Assembly: GCA_910589165.1 (NCBI GenBank)
Contig: CAJUSP010000004.1
Location: 62,001-126,000, forward strand
Reading direction: 5' to 3'
Source: an uncultured Adlercreutzia sp.
Lineage (GTDB): Bacteria; Actinomycetota; Coriobacteriia; Coriobacteriales; Eggerthellaceae
DNA length: 64,000 nt
A program made the position numbers and the translations under genes. The stretch's first letter is position 1. Every line of letters begins with the position of its first letter. Below, piece by piece: positions 41,073 through 49,671 of the stretch. A model generated the notes under the pieces. That model saw only the letters and a list, made by a program, of their open reading frames with translations. It was not told the origin of the DNA and did not search any database.

Positions 41073-43970
41073 TCGGAAGATCGAGAAGATGAAGTAGATG
41101 GCCAGAAGTACGAAGGCGATGAAGCCGAGGGCCACGGCCAAATACGGCAGCACGCAGGCGACGGCCAACAGGCACAGCGTCACCATGGTCGGGTGGTTCC
41201 GTCGGGCGATGGCCACGATGGCGAAGGAGACGGCGGCCAGGCCGCAGTAGGCGATGCCCCAGGAAAGCTGGCTCTGCAGGAAGTCGAAGGGCACTTCGGA
41301 GGCGATGTCGGCCCAGCTCTCGTAGCCGAGGCCGGGCGCGGTCACGAGCGTGAGGCAGGCGGCCGCCACAAACGCCCCGCCCCAGAAGAGCGCCTTGGTC
41401 AGGCGCGTGTCGGCCGTGCGGGGGTGGCGCCGGGCGCGGGTCTTCTCGATGAAGGCGGTGGTGTCGGTTTCCACGGGAATCGGCCCCTCCTCGGTGCCGG
41501 TGATCCAGCACTCGGCCGCCCCCTCGCCGTCGGCGATGGCCGTCGCCTGTTTGCGCAGGGCCGTGGCGCGCCGCCGGGTGCGGCCCTTGGTGCGCACGCC
41601 CTGCAGGGCGAAGACGGCGCTCGCAAGCCGCGGCGCGATGATAGTGGAGGCCGCCGCCAGAAACGCGATGAGGGCAAGGCCCGTGAAGGTGCCCGTGGGG
41701 ATGGCGGATACGTCGAGCAGGGCGTCGGGGTAGACGGAGTCGGCGCCCAGGCCCGTGGGCGAGACGAGCACGGTGGCCGCCGTGACCAGCGGATCTCCCG
41801 CGTGCACGACGCCGCTTCTCCAGCAGCCGAAGGTGAGGCGCGGCACGAACAGGCACACGAACAGGACAAAGGCGATGGTGGCGGCAAGCCGCAGGCAGAA
41901 GGCCGGCTTGGAGAGCCCGTCGATTTCCGCCCGCTTGGCCTCGGCGTCGGCGAGTCCGTCGATGGAGGCGGCGGCATCGGTTAGGGCCGCCTTGGCGTCC
42001 TGGGCGAGCTCCCACGAGCGGCCGCCCCAGTAGATCGTGCGGGCCTGCTTCGCGGCCGCCTCGTCGGCTTTCGACGCCTCCATGAGCTCGGCGATGAACC
42101 CGCGGGGCACGGGCTGGCCGAACAACTCGGCGGAGAAGTAGGCCGCCGCCGTGGCGGGTACCACCGTCTCGCTCTCGCGCACGATGCCGACGCGGCGCAG
42201 GTGCGGGCTCGCCGTGCAGTGGGCCTCGCAGACCTCGGCGGTGGCCACGAGGGCTTCCACGGCATCGGCCCGCGCATCTAAGGAGGCCGACTGGTCCACG
42301 GTTGCCGCGCCCACGGCCCGCACGAGGCGCTCGCCGGCGGGGGTGCGCCCCTGGTACAGGCGCAGGTTCCGCTGCATCCACGCGGCCCAGCCCGCCGACC
42401 CGTAGCGCCAGGCGAACTCGCGCACCGGCCCCTTTTCGCTGGCAGCCGCCTCCATCACGGCCAGCGTGCGGTCCACGCGCACGGCAAGGGGCGCATCGTC
42501 ATGGTCGCGCAGCCAGGCCAGCGCCGCCTTCGCCACCTCGGGGCTTCCCGACACCCACAGAAGCCCGAACACGTCGCGCAGGGCGTCGTCGTCGGCCACG
42601 GTGCGGTAGAAGCCGAGCGGCGTGGCCGTCACGCGGCGGAACACCTCGTCGGCCGCCTGCGGGCCGGCCACGATGGCCTCGTCCTTCCAGAACACCACCT
42701 CGCGGGTGGGGTCGATGAGCGAAAGCGCGCGGGAGAGCCCCAGGTCCTCGTTGCCGCCGAAGCGGTCGGGCACCGTGTCCGGGTCGTGGTCGGTAAGGGC
42801 GTTCAAGGCCACGGCCAAGTCCGTCTCGCCGATCTTGCGGAAGTAGTCCTCGAGCCCGTGGATGTACAGGTGTCGCTTGGCCTTCTTCCACTTCTTCGCG
42901 AGCGCCGTCACCAGCGTCGCGCGGTCCTCGTAGACTTCCCCTTCGAACTGGTAGCCCGCAGGACCTGCCATGGCGCGGGAGTCGAGCGGGTCGCGGTAGC
43001 GGAACGCAGCCGGGTCGGCGAGCCACGCCTGGATGTCGTCGTAGCCGAGGCGTCCCTTGGCGTGGGCGTAGGTGAGCCCGTAGATAAGCTGGCCCAGGCT
43101 CTCGTGCTCCGGCTCGCGGGCGGCAAAGGGCACCGGTCGCTCGCCGGCGAGCACCGCGGACAAGTCGTCGGCGTCGATGAGCGCCTGGTGGGGGTGGGTG
43201 CCCCCGTTGTACAGCGTCCAGAGGGTGTAGCCGAGCGCGTACCAGTCGTTTTCCCGCTGCACCACCGAGGAGTGGGGCGAGTAGCCCGGGGTACGCCGGT
43301 CGATCTTGGTGGCCCCGGTGTCGCGGCCGGCCTCGAGCACCGACGAGATGCCGAAGTCGCCGAGCACCACCTTGCCGTCTAGCAGGTAGAGGTTCTTCGG
43401 CTTCACGTCGCGGTGAACGATGCCTTGCTCGTGCAGGCGGCGCAGGGCCTCGGCGGCCTGGGGGATGACGGTGTCGCGCAGGAGTTCGAAAGAGAACGTG
43501 CCTTCGTGGGACAGGGTGTCGTCGCAAAGTGGCATGACGGCCACGTCGTAGGTGGTCTCGCCGAGGCCGGGCACGCAGTCGGTGATCTGGCCGAAGGCGA
43601 AGATGGGCATGAGGTGCGTCACCCGGTAGTGGGTGTCGCCGCAGGGGTGCCCCGTCACGAGACCCCGCAGGTAGCTCATGATGGTGGCGCGGGCGAGCCG
43701 GTCGCGCACCGCCTGGGGCTGCCAGGCGATCTTCGCGGCGAAGGGGCGGCCGCGCTCGTCGGTGGCGCGCACGACGGTGCCCTGGCCGCCGGCGCCGATG
43801 ATATCGGCCGTGTGCAGGGTGAAGGTGACATTGCCGTCGCCGGTGAAGGGGATGTCTGCCCCCGAGAGCACGGGGGAGGTGGCGTCGAGATCCACCAGCG
43901 TGGGCGCCACGTCCACGAGGGTGGCCGCTACCGGCCGCCGCGGCTCGCGGGAGATGCCGTCCGCGCTCAC
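41067..43970 (-). CDS. Membrane-bound Ser/Thr protein kinase
   Basis: 967 aa. The kinase domain (about 50-310) is intact: GAGGQGTVV, Lys80, HRDVKPKN with Asp188 and Asn193, and DFG at 205-207. A long helical region follows (about 340-690), then two groups of membrane helices (about 700-790 and 850-967). The N-terminus has two TLVD tetrapeptides (Thr17, Thr24), matching the pTxxD pattern FHA domains recognise, ahead of the kinase. GTG at 43970 overlaps the stop of the AAA+ gene. It is in an operon with an FHA protein, so kinase autophosphorylation and FHA docking are likely linked. Confidence 0.87.
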   Translation of the reverse strand: MSADGISREPRRPVAATLVDVAPTLVDLDATSPVLSGADIPFTGDGNVTFTLHTADIIGAGGQGTVVRATDERGRPFAAKIAWQPQAVRDRLARATIMSYLRGLVTGHPCGDTHYRVTHLMPIFAFGQITDCVPGLGETTYDVAVMPLCDDTLSHEGTFSFELLRDTVIPQAAEALRRLHEQGIVHRDVKPKNLYLLDGKVVLGDFGISSVLEAGRDTGATKIDRRTPGYSPHSSVVQRENDWYALGYTLWTLYNGGTHPHQALIDADDLSAVLAGERPVPFAAREPEHESLGQLIYGLTYAHAKGRLGYDDIQAWLADPAAFRYRDPLDSRAMAGPAGYQFEGEVYEDRATLVTALAKKWKKAKRHLYIHGLEDYFRKIGETDLAVALNALTDHDPDTVPDRFGGNEDLGLSRALSLIDPTREVVFWKDEAIVAGPQAADEVFRRVTATPLGFYRTVADDDALRDVFGLLWVSGSPEVAKAALAWLRDHDDAPLAVRVDRTLAVMEAAASEKGPVREFAWRYGSAGWAAWMQRNLRLYQGRTPAGERLVRAVGAATVDQSASLDARADAVEALVATAEVCEAHCTASPHLRRVGIVRESETVVPATAAAYFSAELFGQPVPRGFIAELMEASKADEAAAKQARTIYWGGRSWELAQDAKAALTDAAASIDGLADAEAKRAEIDGLSKPAFCLRLAATIAFVLFVCLFVPRLTFGCWRSGVVHAGDPLVTAATVLVSPTGLGADSVYPDALLDVSAIPTGTFTGLALIAFLAAASTIIAPRLASAVFALQGVRTKGRTRRRATALRKQATAIADGEGAAECWITGTEEGPIPVETDTTAFIEKTRARRHPRTADTRLTKALFWGGAFVAAACLTLVTAPGLGYESWADIASEVPFDFLQSQLSWGIAYCGLAAVSFAIVAIARRNHPTMVTLCLLAVACVLPYLAVALGFIAFVLLAIYFIFSIFRR

Positions 43971-45985
43971 GAGGCCCTCCAGGGGTTGCTCGATACGTCG
44001 CCGCTATCGGGGACGGCGCTATCCGGGCCCGGCGCCGGGGCCAGCACGGCGGTGTCGGCGGCGGAGCCCACGAGCGGCGCCTGCCCGCTTTCCGCATCGG
44101 CGCGGCGGAAGGCGATGCCGTCGGCGCACACCGTGGCTTCCACCGCCTCGCCGGCCTGCACGTTGGCGTCGAAGATGAAGGAAGAAAGCGGGTTCAGATA
44201 GGCGTTCTCCACGAGGTTGCCGATGCCGCGGCCGCCGTGCTCGCGCACCTCCGGCGCCAGGGCCCGCTCCGCCAGCAGCTCCACGGCCGCCTGGGTGGGG
44301 GCCACGGTGATGCCGCAGCGGGCGCTCACGTTCCCGTTGATCTTCGCCAGCTGCGACTCCAGAATGAGCCGCGAGGCCTCAGGCGAGATGTAGTCGAACA
44401 CGACGATGTTGTCGCCGATGCGGTTGAGCACCTCGGGCTTGAAGTGCGTGGCCATGGCGCCCTGGACCTTCTCGCGGATGAGCTCGTAGGGCTCGCCGGG
44501 CTGCACGATGTTGCGCCGGCCGATGGGGCGTCCGTGCTCGTCGAGGATTTCCTCGGAGATGCCCACGTTGCTCGTGAAGAAGATGAGCGTCTCGCTGAAG
44601 TAGACCGTTTGACCCTGGCCGTCGGTCATGCGGCCGTCTTCCAGTATCTGCAGGAACTTGTCCATGATGGAGGGATGGGCCTTCTCCACCTCGTCGAACA
44701 GCAGCACCGAGAAGGGGTTCGCGCGCACGGCGTTGGTGAGCTGGCCGCCGGCCTCGTAGCCCACGTAGCCGGGAGGGGCGCCGAAGAGCTTCTGGTCGGC
44801 GTTTTCCGAGGCGTATTCCGACATGTCGAAGCGCAGGTAGCTGCGCTCGTCGCCGAAGAGCAGCTCGGTCACCGCCTTCACGATTTCCGTCTTGCCGGTG
44901 CCCGTGGGGCCGGCAAGGAAGAGGACGCCCTTGGGCTTGGTGCCCGAGGAATGCTGCATGCCGGAAAAGCCCATGACCGAGCGCTTGAGCACCGTGACGA
45001 TCTTCTCGATGGCCGGCTCCTGGCCCTTCACGCGCCGGCGCAGGGCGGCTGCCGGATCGTCGCGCAGCTTGTCGGCCATGGCGGTCCAGCGGTTCTCCCG
45101 GATGCCGTACTTGTACAGGTCCACGAGTTCCGTGACGTTTTCCGGGGCGGTGCCGCCGCGGGCGTAGAGCCGGCGCAGCTCGTCCAGTTCCACGAGCTTC
45201 ATGGCATCGGTGGTGTCGATGAGCTTGCCGCGTGCCTTGGCCAGGGCCGGGGAGGCCAGGTCGGGAAAGGCGAGGTCCACGTAGGCCTCGCGTGCCGGCC
45301 GATCGGGGTTCGGAAGCGAGATGACGCGCACGTCGGGGTTGCCGCGCAGAAGCCACGAGGGAATGTCGGCGGCCCGGTTGGCCACGAGTACGAGGGTGTT
45401 CACGTGGGCGCCGTCGCCGCGGATGGCGTCGGCCGCGCCCAGGGCCAGGTTCATGAAGACGGCGTTCTCCTCAGGGGTGAGGTCTTCGGGGGAGGAGGAC
45501 AGACGGCTGGCGAAGTTAAAGACGCAGGCGATGGAGGACGCCGGGGCGGCCTCGCTGGTCTCGGCGGGGAATTCCAGGCGACGGGAAAGGGCGGCGCGCA
45601 CGAGCAGCGAGTCGTGGACGAGCCGGTTGCTTGCGAAGGGCTGCTGGCGGGCGGCCGGGTCGCTTGCGGGGTTCAGCGCCTCGGCCTCGGCTACGAGGCA
45701 GTCGGCCTCGCGCTGGGCCGCCGAGGCGAGGCGCGCGACGTCGCCGGTGCCCGCGGGGTCAGTGATGCCGCGCAGCGGGTCCACGAAGAGAAACTGGTAG
45801 GGCCGCGTGCCGTCCGGCGCCGCGAACAGTTCCACGAGCAGCTGGTCAAGCGGCAGGAACTGCGGTGAGACGGCGTCCTTCTCGCTTTCCCACGGGTAGA
45901 TGTCGGCGATGTTGCCCTCGAGGACGAAGATGGGCTTGATGCCGATGAAGTTCGCCAGCTCGCGCTGCCAGGTGGGTGTCGCCAT
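43967..45985 (-). CDS. Clp/Hsp100-type AAA+ ATPase with degenerate first AAA module
   Basis: 672 aa. The second half is a ClpB-like AAA+ domain: Walker A GPTGTGKT (359-366), pore loop GYVGYEAGG (406-414), Walker B VLLFDEVEKAH (427-437), sensor TSNVG and Arg finger in PEVLNRIGDN. The first half starts NFIGIKPIFVLEGNIADIYP and has FLFVDP and VNTLVLVANRAADIP segments like Walker B and sensor 1 without a P-loop, so it looks like an inactive AAA module. No protease-docking tripeptide is obvious. A disaggregase or remodelling role is inferred. ATG at 45985; the stop overlaps the kinase start. Confidence 0.85.
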   Translation of the reverse strand: MATPTWQRELANFIGIKPIFVLEGNIADIYPWESEKDAVSPQFLPLDQLLVELFAAPDGTRPYQFLFVDPLRGITDPAGTGDVARLASAAQREADCLVAEAEALNPASDPAARQQPFASNRLVHDSLLVRAALSRRLEFPAETSEAAPASSIACVFNFASRLSSSPEDLTPEENAVFMNLALGAADAIRGDGAHVNTLVLVANRAADIPSWLLRGNPDVRVISLPNPDRPAREAYVDLAFPDLASPALAKARGKLIDTTDAMKLVELDELRRLYARGGTAPENVTELVDLYKYGIRENRWTAMADKLRDDPAAALRRRVKGQEPAIEKIVTVLKRSVMGFSGMQHSSGTKPKGVLFLAGPTGTGKTEIVKAVTELLFGDERSYLRFDMSEYASENADQKLFGAPPGYVGYEAGGQLTNAVRANPFSVLLFDEVEKAHPSIMDKFLQILEDGRMTDGQGQTVYFSETLIFFTSNVGISEEILDEHGRPIGRRNIVQPGEPYELIREKVQGAMATHFKPEVLNRIGDNIVVFDYISPEASRLILESQLAKINGNVSARCGITVAPTQAAVELLAERALAPEVREHGGRGIGNLVENAYLNPLSSFIFDANVQAGEAVEATVCADGIAFRRADAESGQAPLVGSAADTAVLAPAPGPDSAVPDSGDVSSNPWRAS

Positions 45986-45997
45986 GGGCGGGCCTCC

Positions 45998-46579
45998 TTA
46001 CGCCGGGCGGCCGTGGATGCCGATGGATATCGCGCGGCCGTCGAACACCGCGTTCTGCACGCGGCGCGGTTTTCTCTCCTCCTCATGATAAAGCTTTTCC
46101 AGGGCCGGGTTGCGCACGATGAGCCGTTGGTTCGCAGAACCGCGCAGCCCGCAGATGCCGTCGTTGAGAGCTTCCACGTAGGGGCCGTCGATGACGACGT
46201 CGATAAGCGGGTCCAACGCGTCGGGAAGGCGGAAGGTGCCCGGTGAGACGGCGCCCCTCTCACCTTCCAGAACGTAGCCGGTGTAGACGAGGATGTCGTC
46301 GAAGGCGGGGCGCACGGCGGCCAGTACCTGCGCCAGGTCGTCGGCCTGTTCCAGAGGGTCGCCGCCGGTGACGGTGAGGCGATGGGCGCCGGTGCGGGCG
46401 GCCAAGTCGAGCAGGAGGTCCGCCAGCTTCTCGTTCTCGATGCAGGCATCGGCGGCCGCCTCCCACAGCTCCGGGTTCGCGCAGTTGGGACAGCGCTTCG
46501 AGCAGCCGCGCGTCCACAGCGCGATACGCTGCCCAGGGCCCAAGGTGGTAACGGGGAAGTAGAGGCGGTCGACGAACAC
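45998..46579 (-). CDS. NrdG-like radical SAM activase
   Basis: 193 aa with the radical SAM cysteines in CSKRCPNC (CxxxCxxC), LWTRGCSKRC and TVTGGDPLEQADDL, all typical of the anaerobic ribonucleotide reductase activase family. No nrdD gene is present; the gene sits between an FHA and an AAA+ gene, so it probably modifies or activates a component of this operon instead. GTG start at 46579. Relative to ordinary NrdG it has an insert (GERGAVSPGTF) encoded by a short palindrome at 46231-46268. Confidence 0.82.
   Translation of the reverse strand: MFVDRLYFPVTTLGPGQRIALWTRGCSKRCPNCANPELWEAAADACIENEKLADLLLDLAARTGAHRLTVTGGDPLEQADDLAQVLAAVRPAFDDILVYTGYVLEGERGAVSPGTFRLPDALDPLIDVVIDGPYVEALNDGICGLRGSANQRLIVRNPALEKLYHEEERKPRRVQNAVFDGRAISIGIHGRPA
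46231..46268. repeat. Short palindrome inside the radical SAM gene
   Basis: GGAAGGTG (46231-46238) pairs with CACCTTCC (46261-46268), and alternatively GGTGAGA (46242-46248) with TCTCACC (46258-46264). The string GTGCCCGGTGAGAC and the CTTCC end match the ends of the lhr palindrome, so this looks like a compact copy of the same element. Confidence 0.6.
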
Positions 46580-46586
46580 GGCGTTC

Positions 46587-47375
46587 CTAGGCGCCCGTTA
46601 CCAGCCGCGGCGCGATGCGGGCGATCTGCCGGGCGTCCAGGGCGTCGCGGCAGAACGAGCAGGAGGCCACGCGCTCTTCGGGCCCGGCGACTCCGTGCTC
46701 GGTGCCGCAGACGGGGCAGCGCACCGACCAGGCAGCGATTGCGCCATCGGTGCTGCTGGTTTCGGCGGGGGAATCGTTGCCGGTGGCCGTATCTGCAGAA
46801 GGGGGGATGCTGCCCGCGCTTTCCGAGGGGGCGTTTCCGCTTGCCGTCCGTACTGCTGCGCTGACGTCTTCGGGCGCGTCCTCCAAGCTTACGCGGAAGA
46901 GCATATCGGCCATCTTCAGCGTCTCGCCGCCGAAGAGCGGCCAGGGAGCGCCGGCGCGCAGGGGGGTGACGGCGCCGCCCCGTTCCACCGAGGTGCCGTT
47001 ACGCCCGGTGTGCTCCAAGGTCCAGCGGCCCTCCTCGTTCAGAGCGACGACGGCATGCACGCCCGACACGCGGGGCGAGAACGCATCGGGGGAGAAGTCG
47101 CCGGCGCGCCCAAGCACCCCGCCGGGGGCCGTGCAGCGGATGACTTCTCCGGTGCGCACGTCTTCCAGCAGGAGGGCCGACGCGGCAAGAGGGGCCGGTG
47201 CCTGTTGGCAGTGCTTGTCGGAAGCTTGAAGAGGGGAATCGGCTGTTTCACCTGCGGCCGTGCCGTCGCCTCCTTGAGCTTCGGTGCTCGTTGGCGATAT
47301 GGCCAGGGGCGCCCCGCAGGCGGTGCAGGTACGGGCGTCGTCGGTGTTGGCGAAACCGCAGGAGCACAGCTGCAT
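46587..47375 (-). CDS. Zinc-ribbon / FHA-domain protein
   Basis: 262 aa. An N-terminal zinc ribbon (CSCG...CTACG) is followed by a variable linker and an FHA domain (about 75-165) with the expected GR, SxxH-like SGVHAVV and NGTSVE motifs for phosphothreonine binding. A second linker leads to a C-terminal ribbon, CPVCG...CSFC. It is a phospho-dependent adaptor, and the obvious partner is the kinase two genes downstream. Its ATG directly follows the TGA of the gene upstream, with one base between them. Confidence 0.87.
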   Translation of the reverse strand: MQLCSCGFANTDDARTCTACGAPLAISPTSTEAQGGDGTAAGETADSPLQASDKHCQQAPAPLAASALLLEDVRTGEVIRCTAPGGVLGRAGDFSPDAFSPRVSGVHAVVALNEEGRWTLEHTGRNGTSVERGGAVTPLRAGAPWPLFGGETLKMADMLFRVSLEDAPEDVSAAVRTASGNAPSESAGSIPPSADTATGNDSPAETSSTDGAIAAWSVRCPVCGTEHGVAGPEERVASCSFCRDALDARQIARIAPRLVTGA

Positions 47376-47376
47376 G

Positions 47377-48786
47377 TCAGTTCATCTCCCTCGCGGCCGT
47401 GCCCGTTTTGCGGCGGCGCCGTTGGGCCGCGCCGGTCGCGCTGGCTCCCTCTGCCGCCTCTGCCTTCACCACTTCGCGGCAGAAGGCGGCATCGGGGGGC
47501 GCCTTGTAGCGCACAGAGTTCACGATGCCGAATTCCGCCAGCTCGTCGGCGATCTCGTCGTAGACGGCGCAGAAGTCGTTCTGGCTTTCCAGCAGCGCCT
47601 CGCTGCGCAGGCCCGCGGGCGCCGCCTCCAGGGAGACCTCGTCGCCGTCTTCCACGTTTGCGAGGCCCCGAGGCGTGCCGGCTACCTGCAGCATGAGATC
47701 GCCCTGGTCCGACACGAAGGCGTGGATGCCCTCGGTGCCCGCGGCGCTGCCGTAGAGCCGGTGGGTGCCTGCAAGGTCGCGCCCCATGCGCACCGAGCGG
47801 GCGATGTCGTAGCCGTGGCGCGCCATGACCGTATCGATGCAAACTTGCAGGTAGGCGTCGCGGTCGGCTTGGTCGAGGGCCGCCCGCAGGGCCTCCAGGT
47901 GGTGGGCGCCCTCTTCCAGCGTAGCGAACGCGGGAGGCGCTGCGGGCGCGGCGAGGCCTCGTGAGGCCAGCTGGGCCGCGGCGTCGTCGATGAGCGCGGC
48001 CAAGTCGGCCATGGCCGCGGCATTGGATTCCATAGCGGGAAGGAGCAGCGCGATCTGCGGGGCCGTTGTGGTGCCGAAGTCGCGGGCGGCGTCCAGGAGC
48101 AGCGCTCGGTCGGCCGGCAGCGCGTAGGGGTCGTTTACCAGCGCGAGAGCTCGGGCGGCTATGGCCTGCGCATCGTCGGCCGCAGCGCCCGACGAGCTTT
48201 CCTGGGCGCTTCTGGCAAAGTCAACGGCACGGGTGCCTCCGACGGTTTCAGCGCTTTCCGCCATCGTGGAAGTGGCGTCAGTAGCGCCTCCGGACTCAAG
48301 CGCGCTCTCACCTTGGTTGCCACGCTCGGCATCACCCGCATCCGCGGATATATCGGCAGCCTGGTCGACGGCCTCTTGCAACATAGCGGCAAAATCCCGG
48401 GCGTCCGCATGGGCCTCTTGGCGCATCCGAGCCCGTTCGATGCGCTCGGCCAGACCGGCCGCTTCGGCGTCGAACGCGTCGGCGATGGCAGCAGCCGAGG
48501 TGGTGCAGCGGGCCGCCGATTCCACGGAGTCTTCCATACGCGGGCAGGGCGTGAAAACGCATTCCGCATCCAACCGCGCGAGCGCCCGGGCGGCCACCGC
48601 GCGGATGTCCTCGGCGATCTCGCCGCAGCCCTCGCATCCCGCCGCCGCGGCCAGCAGCTCGTCGCGCCGCGCCGCAATGCGCCGCCGCGCCCGCGCCCGG
48701 CCGTGGTCCACATCGGAGCGCAGCGCCGCCAGCTGCGCCTGAATGCGCCGCTCGATTTCCAACTGACTCGTCTTCGGCCCGCTCAT
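47377..48786 (-). CDS. Coiled-coil protein, first gene of the kinase operon
   Basis: 469 aa beginning MSGPKTSQLEIERRIQAQL. The first 300 residues are long helices with Arg/Ala/Glu heptads and scattered cysteines (CEGCGE, CPRMED), and the last 150 form a more globular region (RLYGSAAGTEGIHAFVSDQG). I do not recognise a named family. As the first gene of a tight operon with FHA, radical SAM, AAA+ and kinase genes, it is a candidate substrate, sensor or scaffold of the system. ATG at 48786. Confidence 0.75.
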   Translation of the reverse strand: MSGPKTSQLEIERRIQAQLAALRSDVDHGRARARRRIAARRDELLAAAAGCEGCGEIAEDIRAVAARALARLDAECVFTPCPRMEDSVESAARCTTSAAAIADAFDAEAAGLAERIERARMRQEAHADARDFAAMLQEAVDQAADISADAGDAERGNQGESALESGGATDATSTMAESAETVGGTRAVDFARSAQESSSGAAADDAQAIAARALALVNDPYALPADRALLLDAARDFGTTTAPQIALLLPAMESNAAAMADLAALIDDAAAQLASRGLAAPAAPPAFATLEEGAHHLEALRAALDQADRDAYLQVCIDTVMARHGYDIARSVRMGRDLAGTHRLYGSAAGTEGIHAFVSDQGDLMLQVAGTPRGLANVEDGDEVSLEAAPAGLRSEALLESQNDFCAVYDEIADELAEFGIVNSVRYKAPPDAAFCREVVKAEAAEGASATGAAQRRRRKTGTAAREMN

Positions 48787-48797
48787 GGGCTACCCCT

Positions 48798-48827
48798 TTG
48801 CAACGCGCGTATCGTGCATGACATTAT
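48798..48827 (+). promoter_or_regulatory. Candidate promoter of the carbonic anhydrase gene
   Basis: TTGCAA (48798-48803) and CATTAT (48822-48827) are 18 bp apart, 66 bp before the ATG at 48893. Assigned by eye. Confidence 0.35.
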
Positions 48828-48892
48828 AAGGGAAACCGACCAGGCGCGCGGGGCCGCAGCCCATCGTGCCGCCGAGAGCCCGAGGAGACGCC

Positions 48893-49516
48893 ATGGATGA
48901 GACGACTGCGTCCGACAAGCTGGCCTATACCGCCGACGACTACGATTCCGATGCCCATGTGCCGGCGGCCGAGGCGCTGCGGCGCTTGAGGGAGGGCAAC
49001 CGCATCTACGTGGAAGCCCTGGACCACGAGCGCGACCTCTCGCCCGAGCGTATCCAAGATCTCTTCGAGAACGGCCAGCGCCCCTTCGCCTGCGTCATCA
49101 CCTGCGCCGATTCCCGCGTGGTGCCCGAGCACATTTTCATGACGGGCCTTGGCGAGCTGTTCGTCATCCGCGTGGCCGGCAACGTCGTGGGGCCCCTCGA
49201 GCTAGCGAGCGCCGTGTACGCCTGCGAGCACTTGCACACGCGGCTGCTGCTCGTGCTCGGCCACACCCACTGCGGCGCCATCAAGGCGGCCCTCGATGGC
49301 GAGGCGGGGCCGGTGGCCGCCATCACCGAGCGCATTGCCGCGGTCCTCGGCGACGTGCACGACCCCTACGAGGCCAGCGTCGTGAATGCCAACGCTGCCG
49401 TGGCCGCCCTGCGCGCCTCCGACGCGTTGGCCCGCCTAGAAAAAGAAGACGGCCTCGCCATAAGCGCGGCCGTCTACCACACCCACTGCGGCGTCGTCGA
49501 TTTCCTGGGCGAGTAG
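48893..49516 (+). CDS. Beta-class carbonic anhydrase
   Basis: 207 aa with the complete zinc and active-site set of beta carbonic anhydrases: CADSR (Cys, Asp, Arg), and HTHCG (His, Cys), plus FVIRVAGNVVGP. It interconverts CO2 and bicarbonate in the cytoplasm. ATG at 48893 follows CGAGGAGACG. It is divergent from the kinase operon. Confidence 0.93.
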   Translation: MDETTASDKLAYTADDYDSDAHVPAAEALRRLREGNRIYVEALDHERDLSPERIQDLFENGQRPFACVITCADSRVVPEHIFMTGLGELFVIRVAGNVVGPLELASAVYACEHLHTRLLLVLGHTHCGAIKAALDGEAGPVAAITERIAAVLGDVHDPYEASVVNANAAVAALRASDALARLEKEDGLAISAAVYHTHCGVVDFLGE

Positions 49517-49552
49517 CACGCGTCCCGGTCGAAAAGGACGTCTGTCATTTCG

Positions 49553-49607
49553 AAAAAATCTCCCAAAACGGAGATAAATTCGTGAAAAAATCTCCCAAAT
49601 CGGAGAT
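49553..49607 (+). repeat. Two direct repeats, each containing a dyad, upstream of the second DUF4143 gene
   Basis: AAAAAATCTCCCAAAAC at 49553 and AAAAAATCTCCCAAATC at 49585 begin two 23-bp copies 32 bp apart (three helical turns). Each contains the 18-bp dyad ATCTCC(6 nt)GGAGAT, at 49558-49575 and 49590-49607. They end 64 bp before the ATG at 49672. A dimer-binding operator is likely. A third, orphan copy lies at 51264-51293. Confidence 0.85.
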
Positions 49608-49671
49608 TTTTTCAGATATACTCATGCCCTCAGGTCAATGAAAAAAGACTGCCCCGAGACAAGGAAGAGCC

